Positions 29,521 to 40,144 are shown, counted from the stretch's first letter. The stretch: DNA of 64,000 bases from Curtobacterium flaccumfaciens (GCA_029689965.1 CP121450.1:806001-870000), one strand, 5' to 3'. Notes: generated by a model from the letters alone, not told the origin. Translations and numbers: made by a program.

Positions 29521-31041
29521 GCAGGGTCTCCGAGCGGTTCGTTGGAGGCGGGGATGATCCGGGCACCGAGGTCCGGCGCTTGCGGGAACACTCGATCGTA
29601 GGGGAACATCGGCCGTTCGATCCTGTGGTGTCCGAGCCGCTCGAGGTCCTGGTCGACCCCGCCCGGCGTCAGCGCGAGCATCCAGTCGGCGGACATGTCG
29701 AACAGCTCGGGTTCGAGGTAGCCGATCTTGACGATCACGATGTCGGCGTCCCGCGGCGCGAGATCGAGGTCGGTGAAGTCGTGCTCGTGGTGGTACGGCT
29801 TCCGGAGCTTCGTGAGGATCGCGAACACCGAGCCGACCTGCAGCACGACCTCGGTCTCGGCGTCGCGGTCACCGTGCTTGATCGCGTGCACCCGCCCGGT
29901 CATCGTGATCGGTCCGGCGTGGACGGCGTCGACCGACGCACCAGCGGTGACCGTCACCGTCGCACCCACGCCGGCCTCGACGGCGGCGGCGACCGCGGCG
30001 GGCCCCGGGACGCTCGCGTAGATGACGACGGGGCCGGACGGATCCTGGAACTCCGGGCGGGCGAGCACCTGGGTCAGGCCCAGGTCATGTCGCCGGAACC
30101 GCCGGCGGTCGGGTTGTCGCCCGAGTCCGAGACGAAGTACGGCTTCGCGGCGCCGGGCGCGAGCGCGGCGGCGAGGCACTCGTCGAAGGAGCCCGTCGGC
30201 GCCACGAACACGAAGTCCTCGCGGACGTCCCAGAACGCCTGTGCCAGGCGCTCGGCACCGGCGGCCACGGCAGCCTGATCCCACCCGGTGACGACCGTGA
30301 CCGCGCGGTCGCGGGGCTGGTCCGCCCAGGCGTACCCGACCCAGATCGCGGCGTCGAGCACGCCGGCAGTCTGCTCGACGAGGGGGACCTGCGCGTACAG
30401 CGAGGCCGCGGGCTCGATGCGCGTGGAGGTCTGTTCGCCCGGCAGGAGCACGGGGATCGGGATCCAAGCCTTCACCGGACGCTGCTGCCCGACGGGCCGG
30501 GTGGTGAGCACGTCGACCAGGTTCCGGACGGCGCGCTCCTTCGTCTCGAGGGCGTCCTCGTGCGGGGCCATCCGGTAGCAGGTGACGAGGTCGACCTGGT
30601 GGGCGAGCTCGGCGGTGACGTTGCCGTGCAGGTCCATCGACGCGGACACGATGACGTCCGGGCCGACCACGGCGCGGATCCGTCCGAGCAGGTCCGTCTC
30701 GGCGTCGTCCAGGCCCTCGACGACCATCGCGCCGTGGATGTCGTACCAGAGGCCGTCCACGTGCTCGGCCTCGACGATCGTGGACAGCCGCTCGACGATC
30801 TCCGCCGCCAGCGATTCGTACGACTCGCGGTCGACGATCCCCCGGGCAGCGCATGCCCGATGAGTGCCCCGCGGAAGTCCGCGTCCACCGCGGACAGGAA
30901 CGGGTACCGCGCCACGACCTCGTCCCCGCGGTCCGGGTGGAACGCCGGCGCGAGGGTCCGGGCCGGCGTGAAGGTCGAGGTCTCGACGGCGAGACCGGCG
31001 ATCGCGATGACCGGACGGGGGGTGGCGGGGATCTCAGACAC
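29517..31041 (-). CDS. M81-family (microcystinase/MlrC-type) metallohydrolase
   Basis: About 508 residues from a GTG start. The MlrC N-terminal domain shows IAGLAVETSTFTPARTLAP, WYDIHGAMVVEG, SMDLHGNVT and YRMAPHEDALET, holding the Asp/His metal ligands of this zinc peptidase-like family; SDSGDNPTAGGSGDMT begins the MlrC C-terminal domain. MlrC degrades linearised microcystin, but most family members have unknown peptide or amide substrates. Breaks near 30843 and 30080. It sits between cutC and a ROK repressor and faces an oligopeptide importer, so an imported peptide-like compound is the likely substrate. Confidence 0.83.
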
Positions 31042-32215
31042 GGACGCTCCTGTTCCTGGTGGTGGACTGGGGGATGGGGGCGGACAACGCCTCGAGCGAG
31101 GCGGCGAGGCCGCGCTGCAGGGCGAACTGGCCGGCCCCGACGAGCCCGGCGTCGGCGCCGAGCGAGACGGGTTCGATGGCGAGGTGCTGCGTCATCAGGG
31201 GATGGCAGCTCTCGTACAGCTGGCTGCGCACGGCGGCGATGAACGGGTCGAGGGTGGACAGGATCCCGCCGAGGTACACGGCGTCCGGGTTGAAGAAGTT
31301 CACGTTGGCCGCGAGGACCTCGCCCAGGTACCGGCCCGCCAGTCGCACGGCCCGCGTGGCCTCGGGATGGGCGTCGGACGCCAGACGGACCACGTCGGCC
31401 GTCGACGAGACGTCGACACCGGCGGCCGACAGGATCCGGACCAGGGCGGCGCCGGAGGCCACGGTCTCGAGGCAACCGGTGTTGCCGCACGAGCACGGGG
31501 TGTCCCGGCCGCGTCGATGCGCACGTGCGTGATGTCCCGGCCGACCCGGTCGACCCGCGGTACAGCCGTCCGTCGATGACGATCCGGCGCCGATCGCCGA
31601 CCCCGCCTTGATGGTGATCGTCTGCCGCCGCGCAGGGTCCTGCACGGTCTGCTCACCCGCCGCCATGCAGTTCGCGTCGTTGTCGACGACCGCCGGGAGC
31701 CCGAACCGTTCCGTCAGCCACGCGGCGACGGGGAAGCCGTTCCAGCCCGGCATCCGGCTCGGCAGGTCGACGACGCCGGCCTCGACGTCCACCGGACCGG
31801 GCAGGCTGAGTCCGACGCCCCGGAGCCCGACGCGCCCGCGGTCGTCGGCGAGCCGCTCGAGCAGCGCGGCCAGGCGCTGGAGCCCCGCGGTCGGACCGTC
31901 GGAGAGCGCGAACGGGACGTTCGCGACCGACTCGAGCGCGCCTCCCGGCAGGACGATGCCGATGCGCGCGTGACCGCCACCGACGTCGGCGGCGACCGCG
32001 TACTCGTCGACGCCGCCGATGCGGAGCACCTTGCGGGGGCGTCCACCCGTCGAGACGTCGGTGCCCTCCTCGGCGAGCAGTCCGTGCGCCAGCAGCTGAC
32101 CGACCACGTGCGACACCGTGGAGGGCGCAGCGCCGAGCAGGGCGGCGATCTCGGTGCGGCTCGCGGCCTGGCCGGTGGCGACGAGCTCGAGCACACGGGC
32201 GCTGAGGTCCGGCAC
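31034..32215 (-). CDS. ROK-family transcriptional repressor (NagC/XylR type)
   Basis: GTG start with GGAGAAAG just upstream. The N-terminal winged helix (SRTEIAALLGAAPSTVSHVVGQLLAHGLL, TGGRPRKVL) identifies a ROK repressor rather than a kinase. The ROK domain has AVAADVGGGHARIGIV, VDNDANCMAAGE and the zinc motif CSCGNTGCLE. About 394 residues. Two compensating frame breaks scramble roughly 35 residues at 31500-31610. It is divergent from the oligopeptide importer and overlaps the M81 gene by 8 bp, so it likely controls both directions in response to a sugar or amino-sugar ligand. Confidence 0.83.
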   Translation of the reverse strand: MPDLSARVLELVATGQAASRTEIAALLGAAPSTVSHVVGQLLAHGLLAEEGTDVSTGGRPRKVLRIGGVDEYAVAADVGGGHARIGIVLPGGALESVANVPFALSDGPTAGLQRLAALLERLADDRGRVGLRGVGLSLPGPVDVEAGVVDLPSRMPGWNGFPVAAWLTERFGLPAVVDNDANCMAAGEQTVQDPARRQTITIKAGSAIGAGSSSTDGCTAGRPGRPGHHARAHRRGRDTPCSCGNTGCLETVASGAALVRILSAAGVDVSSTADVVRLASDAHPEATRAVRLAGRYLGEVLAANVNFFNPDAVYLGGILSTLDPFIAAVRSQLYESCHPLMTQHLAIEPVSLGADAGLVGAGQFALQRGLAASLEALSAPIPQSTTRNRSVRV

Positions 32216-32312
32216 GACTTTCTCCAATCCGGTCGAAACACGCGGCACGACCACCGACTGCGGCGAGCCTAACCGGCAGATCGCCCGGTCCACCCTTTCG
32301 CCCGAACCGCAG

Positions 32313-32343
32313 AAACGAACTATTTACATGGAGATGTTTGTTT
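32313..32343. promoter_or_regulatory. AT-rich inverted repeat, candidate ROK operator
   Basis: AAACGAAC (32313-32320) and GTTTGTTT (32336-32343) form an imperfect inverted repeat (7 of 8) around an AT-rich spacer containing TATTTACATGG. The whole stretch is markedly AT-rich for this genome and lies between the divergent ROK gene and the importer operon, as expected of a shared operator-promoter. Confidence 0.5.
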
Positions 32344-32430
32344 TTCCAATGTCTTTGGCCATTGACTGTGTCCGTGCCGTCCGGCACACGTGCTCCACCT
32401 CCCGAAGTCCCTCGCACAAGGAGACACCGC

Positions 32431-34222
32431 ATGTCCAAGCCCCGTCGCTGGGCGCTCCTCACCGGAGCAGTGGTCGCCGTGAGCGCCCTGCTCGCCGGCT
32501 GTTCCGGGGGCGGCAACGCCTCGCAGGGATCGTCCGACGAGATCAACTACGCGCTGCCCGCCAACTTCACGCCGAACTGGATCCTGCCGATCGGCACCGC
32601 GGCGCACCTCAACACGAACAACGGCTCGATCGCACAGTCGCTCTACGAGCCCCTCGTCGCCTACGACGGATCCACCGGCAAGATCGCGTGGAACAAGGCG
32701 GGATCCGTCGCCACCGACGCGACGTTCCCCGACGACGGCAAGAGCGTCACGATCACGCTCGGCGACCGGCACTGGTCCGACGGCAAGGCCATCACGAGCC
32801 GCGACGTCGAGTTCTGGTTCAACCTCATCAAGGCCAACAAGGACAAGTGGGGGTCCTACTCCGAGGGCAAGGCCCCGGACAACTGGACGTCGTTCAAGAC
32901 GGTCGACGACACGCACTTCACGATCACGTTCGACAAGGCGTACAACTCGGACTGGATGCTCGCCAACCACTGAGCCACATCATCCCGCTGCCCCAGCACG
33001 CCTGGGACAAGACGAGCGCGAGCGCGAAGGTCTCCGACGCCGACGAGACGACCGCCGGCGCGAAGCAGGTGTGGAAGTACCTCAACACCGCGGCCGGCAA
33101 GATCTCCGACTACGCCAGCGACGACCTGTGGAAGACGATCTCCGGTCCGTACGGCGTCAAGGCGTTCACCACGGCCGGCAAGGTCACCCTGACCGCCAAC
33201 ACGAAGTACGACGGCGGTGAGAAGCCCTCCATCACGACGGTCAACCTGCTGCCGTTCACGTCCGCCGACGCCGAGGTGAACGCGGTCCGCTCCGGCGAGG
33301 TCGACTACGGCTACATCAACGCCACCGACATGGACCAGAAGTCGTCCTTCACGTCGAAGGGCTACTCCGTCGAGCCGTGGACCGGTTGGGCGATCACCTA
33401 CATGCCGTACAACTTCAACAACCCGACGATGGGCGCGGTCTTCGAGCAGCTGTACGCCCGCCAGGCAGTGCAGATGTCGATCGACCAGGAGTCGCTGTCG
33501 AAGGTCGTCTTCAACGGCACCGCGACCTCGACCTACGGGCCGATCCCGCAGGCGCAGGAGTCCGACTACGTCTCCGACGTGCAGAAGTCCAACCCGTACC
33601 CGTTCAGCACGAAGAAGGCCAAGGCCCTCCTCGAGTCGCACGGCTGGATCGAGCAGAGCGGCACGATGGTCTGCACGGACCCGGCACCTCCGACGGCCAG
33701 TGCGGCGACGGCGTCGCGAAGGGCACGAAGTTCACCATGAACGTCCTCTCGCAGTCCGGCTCGACCGTCACGGACAACATGATGAGCGCCATCCAGTCCT
33801 CGCTGGCGAAGACGGGCATCGGCTTCACCATCAAGACCGCGCCGGTGTCGAGCGTCCTCTCGCAGACCCCGACCTGCACGAGCGACGAGGCCAGCTGTGA
33901 CTGGGACCTCTCGTTCTTCGGCACCGCGGGCAGCTGGTACTTCCCGGCCTACCCGACCGGAGAGGCGCTCTTCCAGACCGGCGGTTCGGCGAACTTCGGG
34001 TCGTACTCCAGCAAGGAGGTCGACCAGCTCATCGACTCGACCACCACGTCGACGGACTCGACCGCCGTGCAGGACTACAGCGCCGCCGTCGCGAAGGACC
34101 TGCCCGTGATCTGGCTGCCGGAGCCCGACTACCAGATCTCGGTCGTCAAGAAGGGGCTGACCGGGTTCGACCAGGACTCGCTCGCGAACTTCCACCCGGC
34201 CCAGTGGAAGTGGTCGAAGTAA
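32431..34222 (+). CDS. Oligopeptide/dipeptide-type ABC transporter substrate-binding lipoprotein (family 5)
   Basis: Signal peptide with lipobox LAGC(SGGG). Family-5 features: INYALPANFTPNWILPI, NGSIAQSLYEPLVAYDG, VTITLGDRHWSDGKAITSRDV (the classic W-SDG-P-T-AxDV-type motif) and ARQAVQMSIDQESLSKVVF. About 598 residues. Breaks near 32972 and 33682; the latter again loses one G from CCCGGGCACC. Family-5 proteins bind peptides, but also nickel, glycosides and muropeptides. First gene of an operon with two permeases, a double ATPase and a ROK kinase. Confidence 0.87.
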
Positions 34223-34234
34223 CCAGGTGACCGG

Positions 34235-34279
34235 CCCGGGAGGCGCGGTGCGGGTCCGACCCGCACCGTGCCTCCCGGG
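34235..34279 (+). terminator. GGAGGC-family hairpin inside the importer operon
   Basis: A 22-bp stem (arms begin CCCGGGAGGC) with one G.T pair, 13 bases after the binding-protein stop and 34 bases before the permease start. Read-through would be needed to express the permeases, so it may set the excess of binding protein. Confidence 0.7.
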
Positions 34280-34312
34280 ATCCACAGCAAGCATCCGACC
34301 GACGGAAGCCGA

Positions 34313-35272
34313 ATGAACACAGCTCTCTACCTCACCAGGCGCGTCCTGCAGGCGCTCGCGGTGATCCTCATCGTCACGATCGTCGTGTTCTGCCTGCTGC
34401 ACGCCCTGCCGGGCGGCCCCGCCCGCGGCGTCCTCGGCGTCTCCGCGACGCCGGCGCAGATCGCCGCGTTCAACCAGGCGCAGGGGCTCGACCAGCCCCT
34501 GCCCGTGCAGTACCTCCGGTTCCTCGGTCGGCTGCTCACCGGCGACCTCGGCACCTCGTACACGCTCAACGAGCCCGTCGGGCAGCTCGATCGTCGAGCG
34601 CCTGCCGAAGACCCTCGTCCTCACCGGGATGTCCGCCGTGCTCGGACTGCTCATCGCGATCCCGGTCGGCATGTGGCAGGCGGTCCGTCGCAACGGCGCG
34701 GTCGACTACGCCGCCACTGCCCTGGCATTCGTCTTCTACTCGACGCCGGCGTTCTTCCTCGGCCTCGTGCTCATCATCGTGTTCAGCCAGCAGCTGCCGT
34801 GGCTGCCGTCCCAGGCGCCGAGCGGCAACACCCTCGCAGAGGTCTTCCAGGACCCGGCCGGTCTCGTGCTCCCGGTCGTCACCGGCGCCCTCGCGATGAT
34901 CGCGGTGTTCAGCCGGTACATGCGGGCGGCGACGCTCGAGAACCTGCAGGAGGACTACGTCCGCACCGCTCGCGCCGGCGGTGCCTCGACCGTGGCGATC
35001 CTGCGACGGCACGTGTTCCGGAACTCGCTCACCCCGGTGGTGGCGATGCTCGGGTACTACCTGCCGGTGCTGTTCGGCGGGGCGCTCGTCACCGAGCAGC
35101 TGTTCAACTACCCGGGATGGGGCTGCTGTTCTGGAACGCCGCGCAGTCGTCGGACTACCCGACGCTGCTCGGGTGCGTCCTCGTCATCTCGATCGCGACG
35201 GTGGTGGGCACGCTGCTCGCCGACGTCGCGCAGTCCCTCATCGATCCCCGAGTGAAGGCGAGCCGCGCATGA
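34313..35272 (+). CDS. Peptide-type ABC transporter permease (DppB/OppB type)
   Basis: About 320 residues. N-terminal helix LTRRVLQALAVILIVTIVVF, then the DppB landmarks LLHALPGGPARGVLG, LGTSYTLNEPV and the EAA-loop region YVRTARAGGASTVAILRRHVFRNSL, followed by TEQLFNYPGMGLLFWNA. Breaks near 34590 and 35115 (a lost G in CCCGGGGATGG). Its stop overlaps the ATG of a 20-codon ORF (ATGA). Confidence 0.86.
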   Translation: MNTALYLTRRVLQALAVILIVTIVVFCLLHALPGGPARGVLGVSATPAQIAAFNQAQGLDQPLPVQYLRFLGRLLTGDLGTSYTLNEPVGQLDRRAPAEDPRPHRDVRRARTAHRDPGRHVAGGPSQRRGRLRRHCPGIRLLLDAGVLPRPRAHHRVQPAAAVAAVPGAERQHPRRGLPGPGRSRAPGRHRRPRDDRGVQPVHAGGDAREPAGGLRPHRSRRRCLDRGDPATARVPELAHPGGGDARVLPAGAVRRGARHRAAVQLPGMGLLFWNAAQSSDYPTLLGCVLVISIATVVGTLLADVAQSLIDPRVKASRA

Positions 35273-35331
35273 CCGCCGCGTCCCTCATCGACACTGCGCC
35301 CACCGACGACGTGATGGGAGTCCGCGCATGA
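35269..35331 (+). CDS. Possible 20-codon coupling ORF between the two permease genes
   Basis: ATG at 35269 overlaps the DppB stop (ATGA) and its own stop TGA (35329-35331) overlaps the DppC ATG (ATGA). The peptide (MTAASLIDTAPTDDVMGVRA) has no known motif. The start context CCGCGCATGACCGCCG occurs at both ends, 59 bp apart, so it may be a remnant of a duplicated start, or the true N-terminus of the permease if a base is missing. Confidence 0.35.
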   Translation: MTAASLIDTAPTDDVMGVRA

Positions 35332-36218
35332 CCGCCGTCCAACTTGCCCCGAAGCACCGGGCACCCCGGTCGTCGTCGCCGCGACCGGCTGGCGGCTCGC
35401 CGTCCGCCGCTTCCGGCACAACACCCTCGCGGTGATCGGCCTCGTCGTCATCGTCGTGGTCGTCCTGTTCTGCTTCGTCGGCCCGTTCCTGTACCCGACC
35501 GACCAGACCCACACGCAGCTGTCCCAGGTGAACCTCGCTCCGGCGCCGCCCACCTGCTCGGCACCGACGCCGTCGGCCACGACGTCCTCGGGCGCCTGAT
35601 GTTCGGCGGCAAGGTGTCGCTCATGGTCGGGATCGCCGCCGGGATCCTCGCCACCGTCGTCGGCACGCTCTGGGGTTCGGTCGCCGGGTACGTCGGCGGC
35701 TGGGTCGACGCGGTCATGATGCGCATCGTCGACGCCGGCATCGCGATCCCGGCGCTGTTCATCCTGCTCGTCATCTCCGCGATCACGACGCCCGGCGTCT
35801 GGGGGCTCATCGTGATCCTCGGGCTCGTGTCGTGGCTCGTGCCCTCCCGGCTCATCCGCGCCGAGACCCTGACGCTGAAGAACCGCGACTACGTGCTGAC
35901 CCTCCGGGCGATCGGCGGCTCGCACGCCCGCGCCATCGGCCGTCACCTGCTGCCGAACTCGGTGTCCACGATCGTCGTCGCCGCCACCTTCCAGGTCGCC
36001 GACGCGATCCTGCTCGTCGCCTACGTCTCCTACCTCGGCCTCGGGGTGCAGGCGCCAGCGACGGACTGGGGCGGCATGCTCTCGGCGGGACTCACCGCCG
36101 CCTACTGGGGCGCTGGTGGCTCATCGTGCCGCCGGGTCTCGCCGTGATCCTCGTCGTCTGTGCGTTCAACGCGGTGGGCGACGGGCTCCGGGACGCCTTC
36201 GACGTGAGGGGCCGCTGA
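35328..36218 (+). CDS. Peptide-type ABC transporter permease (DppC/OppC type)
   Basis: About 297 residues. After the OppC_N helix (RFRHNTLAVIGLVVIVVVVL) come HLLGTDAVGHDVLGRLMFGG, typical of DppC, and the EAA loop RDYVLTLRAIGGSHARAIGRHLLPN. C-terminus YLGLGVQAPATDWGGMLSAG then LRDAFDVRGR. Breaks near 35350, 35545 and 36110. ATGA overlaps on both sides keep it in register with the operon. Confidence 0.85.
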
Positions 36219-37887
36219 TGTCCATCCTGACCGCCACCGATCTGGGCGTCTCCTTCAGCACGGAGTCCGGCACCGTCGACGCCGTGCGCGGGGTGTCCCT
36301 GCACGTCGAGCCCGGCGAGACCCTGGCCCTCGTGGGGAGTCCGGCTCCGGCAAGTCCACGGTCGCGCTCGCCGCGATGGGCCTGCTGTCCGGCAACGCCA
36401 CCGCGTCCGGCAGCGCGGTCGTCGACGGCCACGAGGTCGTCGGCGCCGGCGAGGACTCACTGCGCGGCCTGCGCGGCAGCACCGTGTCGATGGTCTTCCA
36501 GGAGCCGGCCACCGCCCTCGACCCGCTCACCCGGGTCGGCGCGCAGATCGCCGAGGTCGTCCGGAACCACGGCGACGTCTCCGCATCCGAAGCCGCGGCG
36601 CGTGCCGTCGAGCTCCTCGGCCGCGTCGGGATCCCCGACCCCGCCGCCCGTGCGAAGGCGTTCCCGTTCCAACTGTCCGGCGGGCAGCGTCAGCGTGTGG
36701 TCATCGCGATGGCGATCGCGAACTCACCGAAGCTCCTCATCGCCGACGAGCCGACGACGGCGCTCGACGTGACCGTGCAGGCCGAGATCCTGGAACTGCT
36801 CCGCCGTCTCGCCGCGGACACCGGCACGGGGGTCCTGCTCGTCACCCACAACATGGGGGTCGTGGCGGACTTCGCCGACCGGGTCGCGGTGATGCTGCAG
36901 GGCGAGATCGTCGAGACCGGCAGCGTCGAGGACGTCCTGCTGCGGCCCGAGCACGACTACACGAAGCGGCTGCTCGCCGCGGTGCCGCGGCTGGCGGTGG
37001 CGGGTGCGGCCGCGGGGGTTCCTGGTGCTGCTCCAGCATCGGACGGGAGGCGCGACACGGCTCCGGTGGTCGACCTGCGGGACGTCTCGGTGACGTTCGG
37101 GCGCGGGGCGCGCGCCGTCCACGCCCTGCGCGGCATCGACATCGCCGTGCACGCCGGCGAGACCGTCGGGCTGGTCGGGGAGTCCGGCTCGGGCAAGTCC
37201 ACTGCGGCCCGGGTCGCGCTCGGCCTCGTGAAGCCCACGTCGGGCGGCGTCCACCTGTTCGGCTCCGACCTCCGGACCGCCCGAGGCCGCGACCGTCGAG
37301 CGCTCCGCTCCGGCATCGGCGTCGTGCTGCAGGACCCCGTCGCGTCGCTCGACGCCCGGATGTCGGTCGCCGAGTGCATCGCGGAGCCGCTCGCCGTGCA
37401 CCGTCGCGGGATGTCGTCCGCGGATCGCCGGAAGCGGATCGACGAGGTGCTCGACGCCGTCCGGCTGTCCCGCGCGCTGGCGACGCGGGCCCCTCGGGAG
37501 CTCTCCGGAGGTCAACGGCAGCGCGTCTCGCTCGCCCGGGCCCTCGTGCTGTCGCCGCGGCTGCTCGTCGCGGACGAGCCGACCAGTGCGCTCGACGTCA
37601 GCGTGCAGGAGACCGTGCTCGAGGTGCTCCGCGAGCTGCAGAGCGACCTCGGGTTCGCGTGCCTGTTCGTGTCGCACGACCTCGCCGTGGTGCAGCAGTT
37701 CGCCGAGCGCGTCGTGGTGATGCGTGAGGGCGTCGTCGAGGAGCAGGGCACCACGGGCACGACCCTCATGCACCCCACGACCGACTACACCCGGCGCTTG
37801 CTCGCCGCCGTGCCCGTCCCCGACCCGATCGTGCAACGGCAGCGTCGGGCCGAGCGGCTCGCGACCCTCGCGGCGGTGAGCGCGTGA
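36218..37887 (+). CDS. Peptide-type ABC transporter ATPase, DppD-DppF fusion
   Basis: One polypeptide of about 557 residues with two complete nucleotide-binding domains. Domain 1: Walker A GESGSGKST (needs a G restored near 36340), signature LSGGQRQRV, Walker B LLIADEPTTALD and the LLVTHNMGVV switch. Domain 2: GESGSGKSTAARVALG, LSGGQRQRVSLARAL, LLVADEPTSALD and FVSHDLAVV. It powers import by the preceding permeases. The ATG overlaps the permease stop. Fused forms are known in actinobacteria. Confidence 0.9.
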
Positions 37888-38820
37888 TCGCCGCAGGCAC
37901 CGCCCCCCGGTCGCCGGCGTCGACGTCGGCGGGACGAACACGAAGGTGCTCCTGGCGACGCCGACGCTCGACGTCGTCGACCGCATCGACCTGCCGACGC
38001 CCGCCCACGCGGGCGGCGCCGCGATCGTCACAGCGGCCCTCGGAGCGGTGACGGAACTGCTCGACCGGCACCGGGCCTCCCTGTCGGGTGTCGGGGTGGG
38101 GGCGGCCGGCGTGGTCGACGCGACCACGGGGACCGTGCTCGTGACCGGCAACTCGTTCACCGGCTGGGCCGGTTACGGGGTGACGGACGCGGTGACCTCG
38201 GAGCTCGGCGTCCCCGCGACGCTCGACAACGACGTGAACGCGTTCCTGCTCGGCGAGATCGCCACGGGTGCCGTCGTCGGGGAGTCCGACGTGCTCGGCA
38301 TGACGCTCGGCACCGGTGTCGGCGGCGCGCTCGTGCTCGGCGGTTCCCTGTTCGCCGGGCCTCGGGCGCCGCCGGTGAGATCGGCCACGTGCCCGGCTTC
38401 GGCGACGCGGTGTGCACGTGCGGGCAGATCGGACACCTGGAGACCATCGCCGGGGCGCGCGGGATAGCCGACCGGTACGCCGAACGGTCCGGCCGGCGGT
38501 CGTCCGTGCGCGAGGTCGCCGACGCCGCCCGGTCCGGTGACGCCGACGCGTCCGCCGTCTTCGAGCGCGCGGGGTGGGGCCTCGCCCGCGCCACCCTGCT
38601 CACAGCGGGGATCCTCGACGTGACGACCGTCGTCATCGGTGGCGGCATCGCCCGGTCGTGGGACCTGCTCGAACCGGCGATCACCGCGGCCATCGCGGAT
38701 GAACCCCCGGTGAGCGGTGCACCGATCCGGCTGGCGCAGTCGACCCTCGGCTCCGACGCTGTGGCGCTCGGGGCCGCGGCGCAGGTGCGGGACCTCGTGC
38801 TCGGCGGCGCGACCGTCTGA
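37884..38820 (+). CDS. ROK-family sugar kinase (glucokinase/N-acylhexosamine kinase type)
   Basis: GTG start overlapping the ATPase stop. No helix-turn-helix precedes the ROK core, so this is a kinase. ATP phosphate motif VAGVDVGGTNTKV, the catalytic Asp in TLDNDVNAFLLGE, GMTLGTGVGGALV, and the zinc/active-site EIGHVPGFGDAVCTCGQIGHLE with its His and Cys residues. About 312 residues; breaks near 37910 and 38365. Ending an oligopeptide-type importer operon, it suggests the imported compound contains a sugar or amino sugar that is phosphorylated after hydrolysis. Confidence 0.83.
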
Positions 38821-38842
38821 CCTGCGCCCCGGAACCAGGTTC

Positions 38843-38880
38843 CGGACACAGCACCGCGCTCGTCCGCGGTGCTGTGTCCG
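38843..38880. terminator. Hairpin between convergent ROK kinase and DUF4383 genes
   Basis: A 16-bp perfect stem: arm GGACACAGCACCGCG with an outer C-G pair, around loop CTCGTC. It differs in sequence from the GGAGGC family. It lies 22 bases after one stop and 27 from the other. Confidence 0.75.
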
Positions 38881-38907
38881 TTCCGTGGTGCCGGAGGGCG
38901 ACCGGGA

Positions 38908-39368
38908 TCAGGCGCGGCGCGCGCCCACCGCGGCAGGAGCAGCCCGAGCACGATCATCGCCACGGCGAGGATCAGGTGCAGCACGTTGTCGGCGCTGTTG
39001 AGCGGCACGAAGTTCGCCGGGTCGGCCATGCCGGCGGTGAAGAGGCCGTAGACGAACAGGACGGCGTAGACGATCCCGCCGACGACGAGGTACAACCGGG
39101 CGCCGGCGGCGGTCCGGGCCGCGAGCAGCCCGACGATGCCGAACAGCAGGTGCACGATGTTGTGGAGCACGGAGACCTGGAACGTCCCGAGCAGGAGCGC
39201 CATCGAGCCGTGGCCGGCCACCGACATCGATCCCATGTCCATCGTCAGGCCAGGGATGAAGCCGGCGATCCCGACGATGAGGAAGACGACGCCGAAGACG
39301 AACGCGCCCTTCTGCGTCCACGTCGAGCCGTACCCGACGCGGTTGGTTGCTGCTGCGTTGCTGGTCAT
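38908..39368 (-). CDS. DUF4383-family membrane protein
   Basis: About 153 residues with four membrane helices: [58 protein letters not shown] and NVLHLILAVAMIVLGLLLP. HNIVHLLFG and DNVLHL are the paired histidine motifs of the family, whose function is unknown. The stop at 38908 requires one missing G in the GGG run near 38925; otherwise the frame runs into the opposite ROK gene. Confidence 0.75.
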
Positions 39369-39559
39369 GGTGCGACCTCTCTCTCGATGGGACCGACACG
39401 TCGATGCGCGGCCCGGGCGCTCATGACACCCACGGGTTCTTCGGAGCGGACGCCCTGCCGGTTTGCAGCTGTCCGACCGGTCGGAGTGGCACGACGAGCG
39501 GTAGTCCGGCGGGGCGCCGCGCACGTAGCTTGAGGATTCATCGGAGTACTGTCGGAACG

Positions 39560-40144
39560 ATGATCGCCATCATCGTGGTCGGTGCCGTCCTGCTCGTCTC
39601 CGTCGTGCTCATCGTGTTCGAGGGCCGGGTGATGGCCAAGCCCGAAGCCGACCGGACCGACCGCGAACGCCGGTTCCTCACAGCCGACCGGGCAGCCGCA
39701 CGGGGGTACCAGACGTACGCCCGATCCGTCGCGCCCTGGATCGCCGTCGGAGCGGCCGTGGTCGGGCTCGTCATCACCATCCCGTTCTGGCTCGACGGAC
39801 GCACGGGCGTCGCGGCCGGGCTGACCGTGCTGTTCGTCGTGCTCGGCGGTGGGATGCTCGTGTTCTGGGCCACGGTCCTGCGGCACCGGGGCCCCGGGAG
39901 CGCGTGGCGCGAGCGGCAGGACGAGCGCACCCGCGAGGCCGACGCCGCGGGCCGACCTCGCTGGTTCGTGAACGTCAGAGCCGGGTGGTGGCTCGCCGGT
40001 GGGTTCACCGTCCTCGGCGCGGCAGCGCTGATCGGCGCGCTGTACGGTGTCGGCTCGCCGTTCACCGGCGGGATCATGCTCGCGGTCGGCGTGCTCTACC
40101 TCGTGCTCGTGGCCGTCCAGCAGCGAGCCGAACACCGGCGCTGA
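39560..40144 (+). CDS. Hypothetical membrane protein
   Basis: Unbroken 194-residue protein that I do not recognise. Helix one is at the extreme N-terminus (IAIIVVGAVLLVSVVLIVF), a charged stretch follows, then a pair of helices (WIAVGAAVVGLVITIPFWL and AAGLTVLFVVLGGGMLVFWA). An acidic/basic loop with WRERQDERTRE leads to a final pair near the C-terminus. No ribosome site better than the context of this ATG is seen. The 190 bp between this start and the divergent DUF4383 start holds no clear promoter. Confidence 0.65.
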   Translation: MIAIIVVGAVLLVSVVLIVFEGRVMAKPEADRTDRERRFLTADRAAARGYQTYARSVAPWIAVGAAVVGLVITIPFWLDGRTGVAAGLTVLFVVLGGGMLVFWATVLRHRGPGSAWRERQDERTREADAAGRPRWFVNVRAGWWLAGGFTVLGAAALIGALYGVGSPFTGGIMLAVGVLYLVLVAVQQRAEHRR

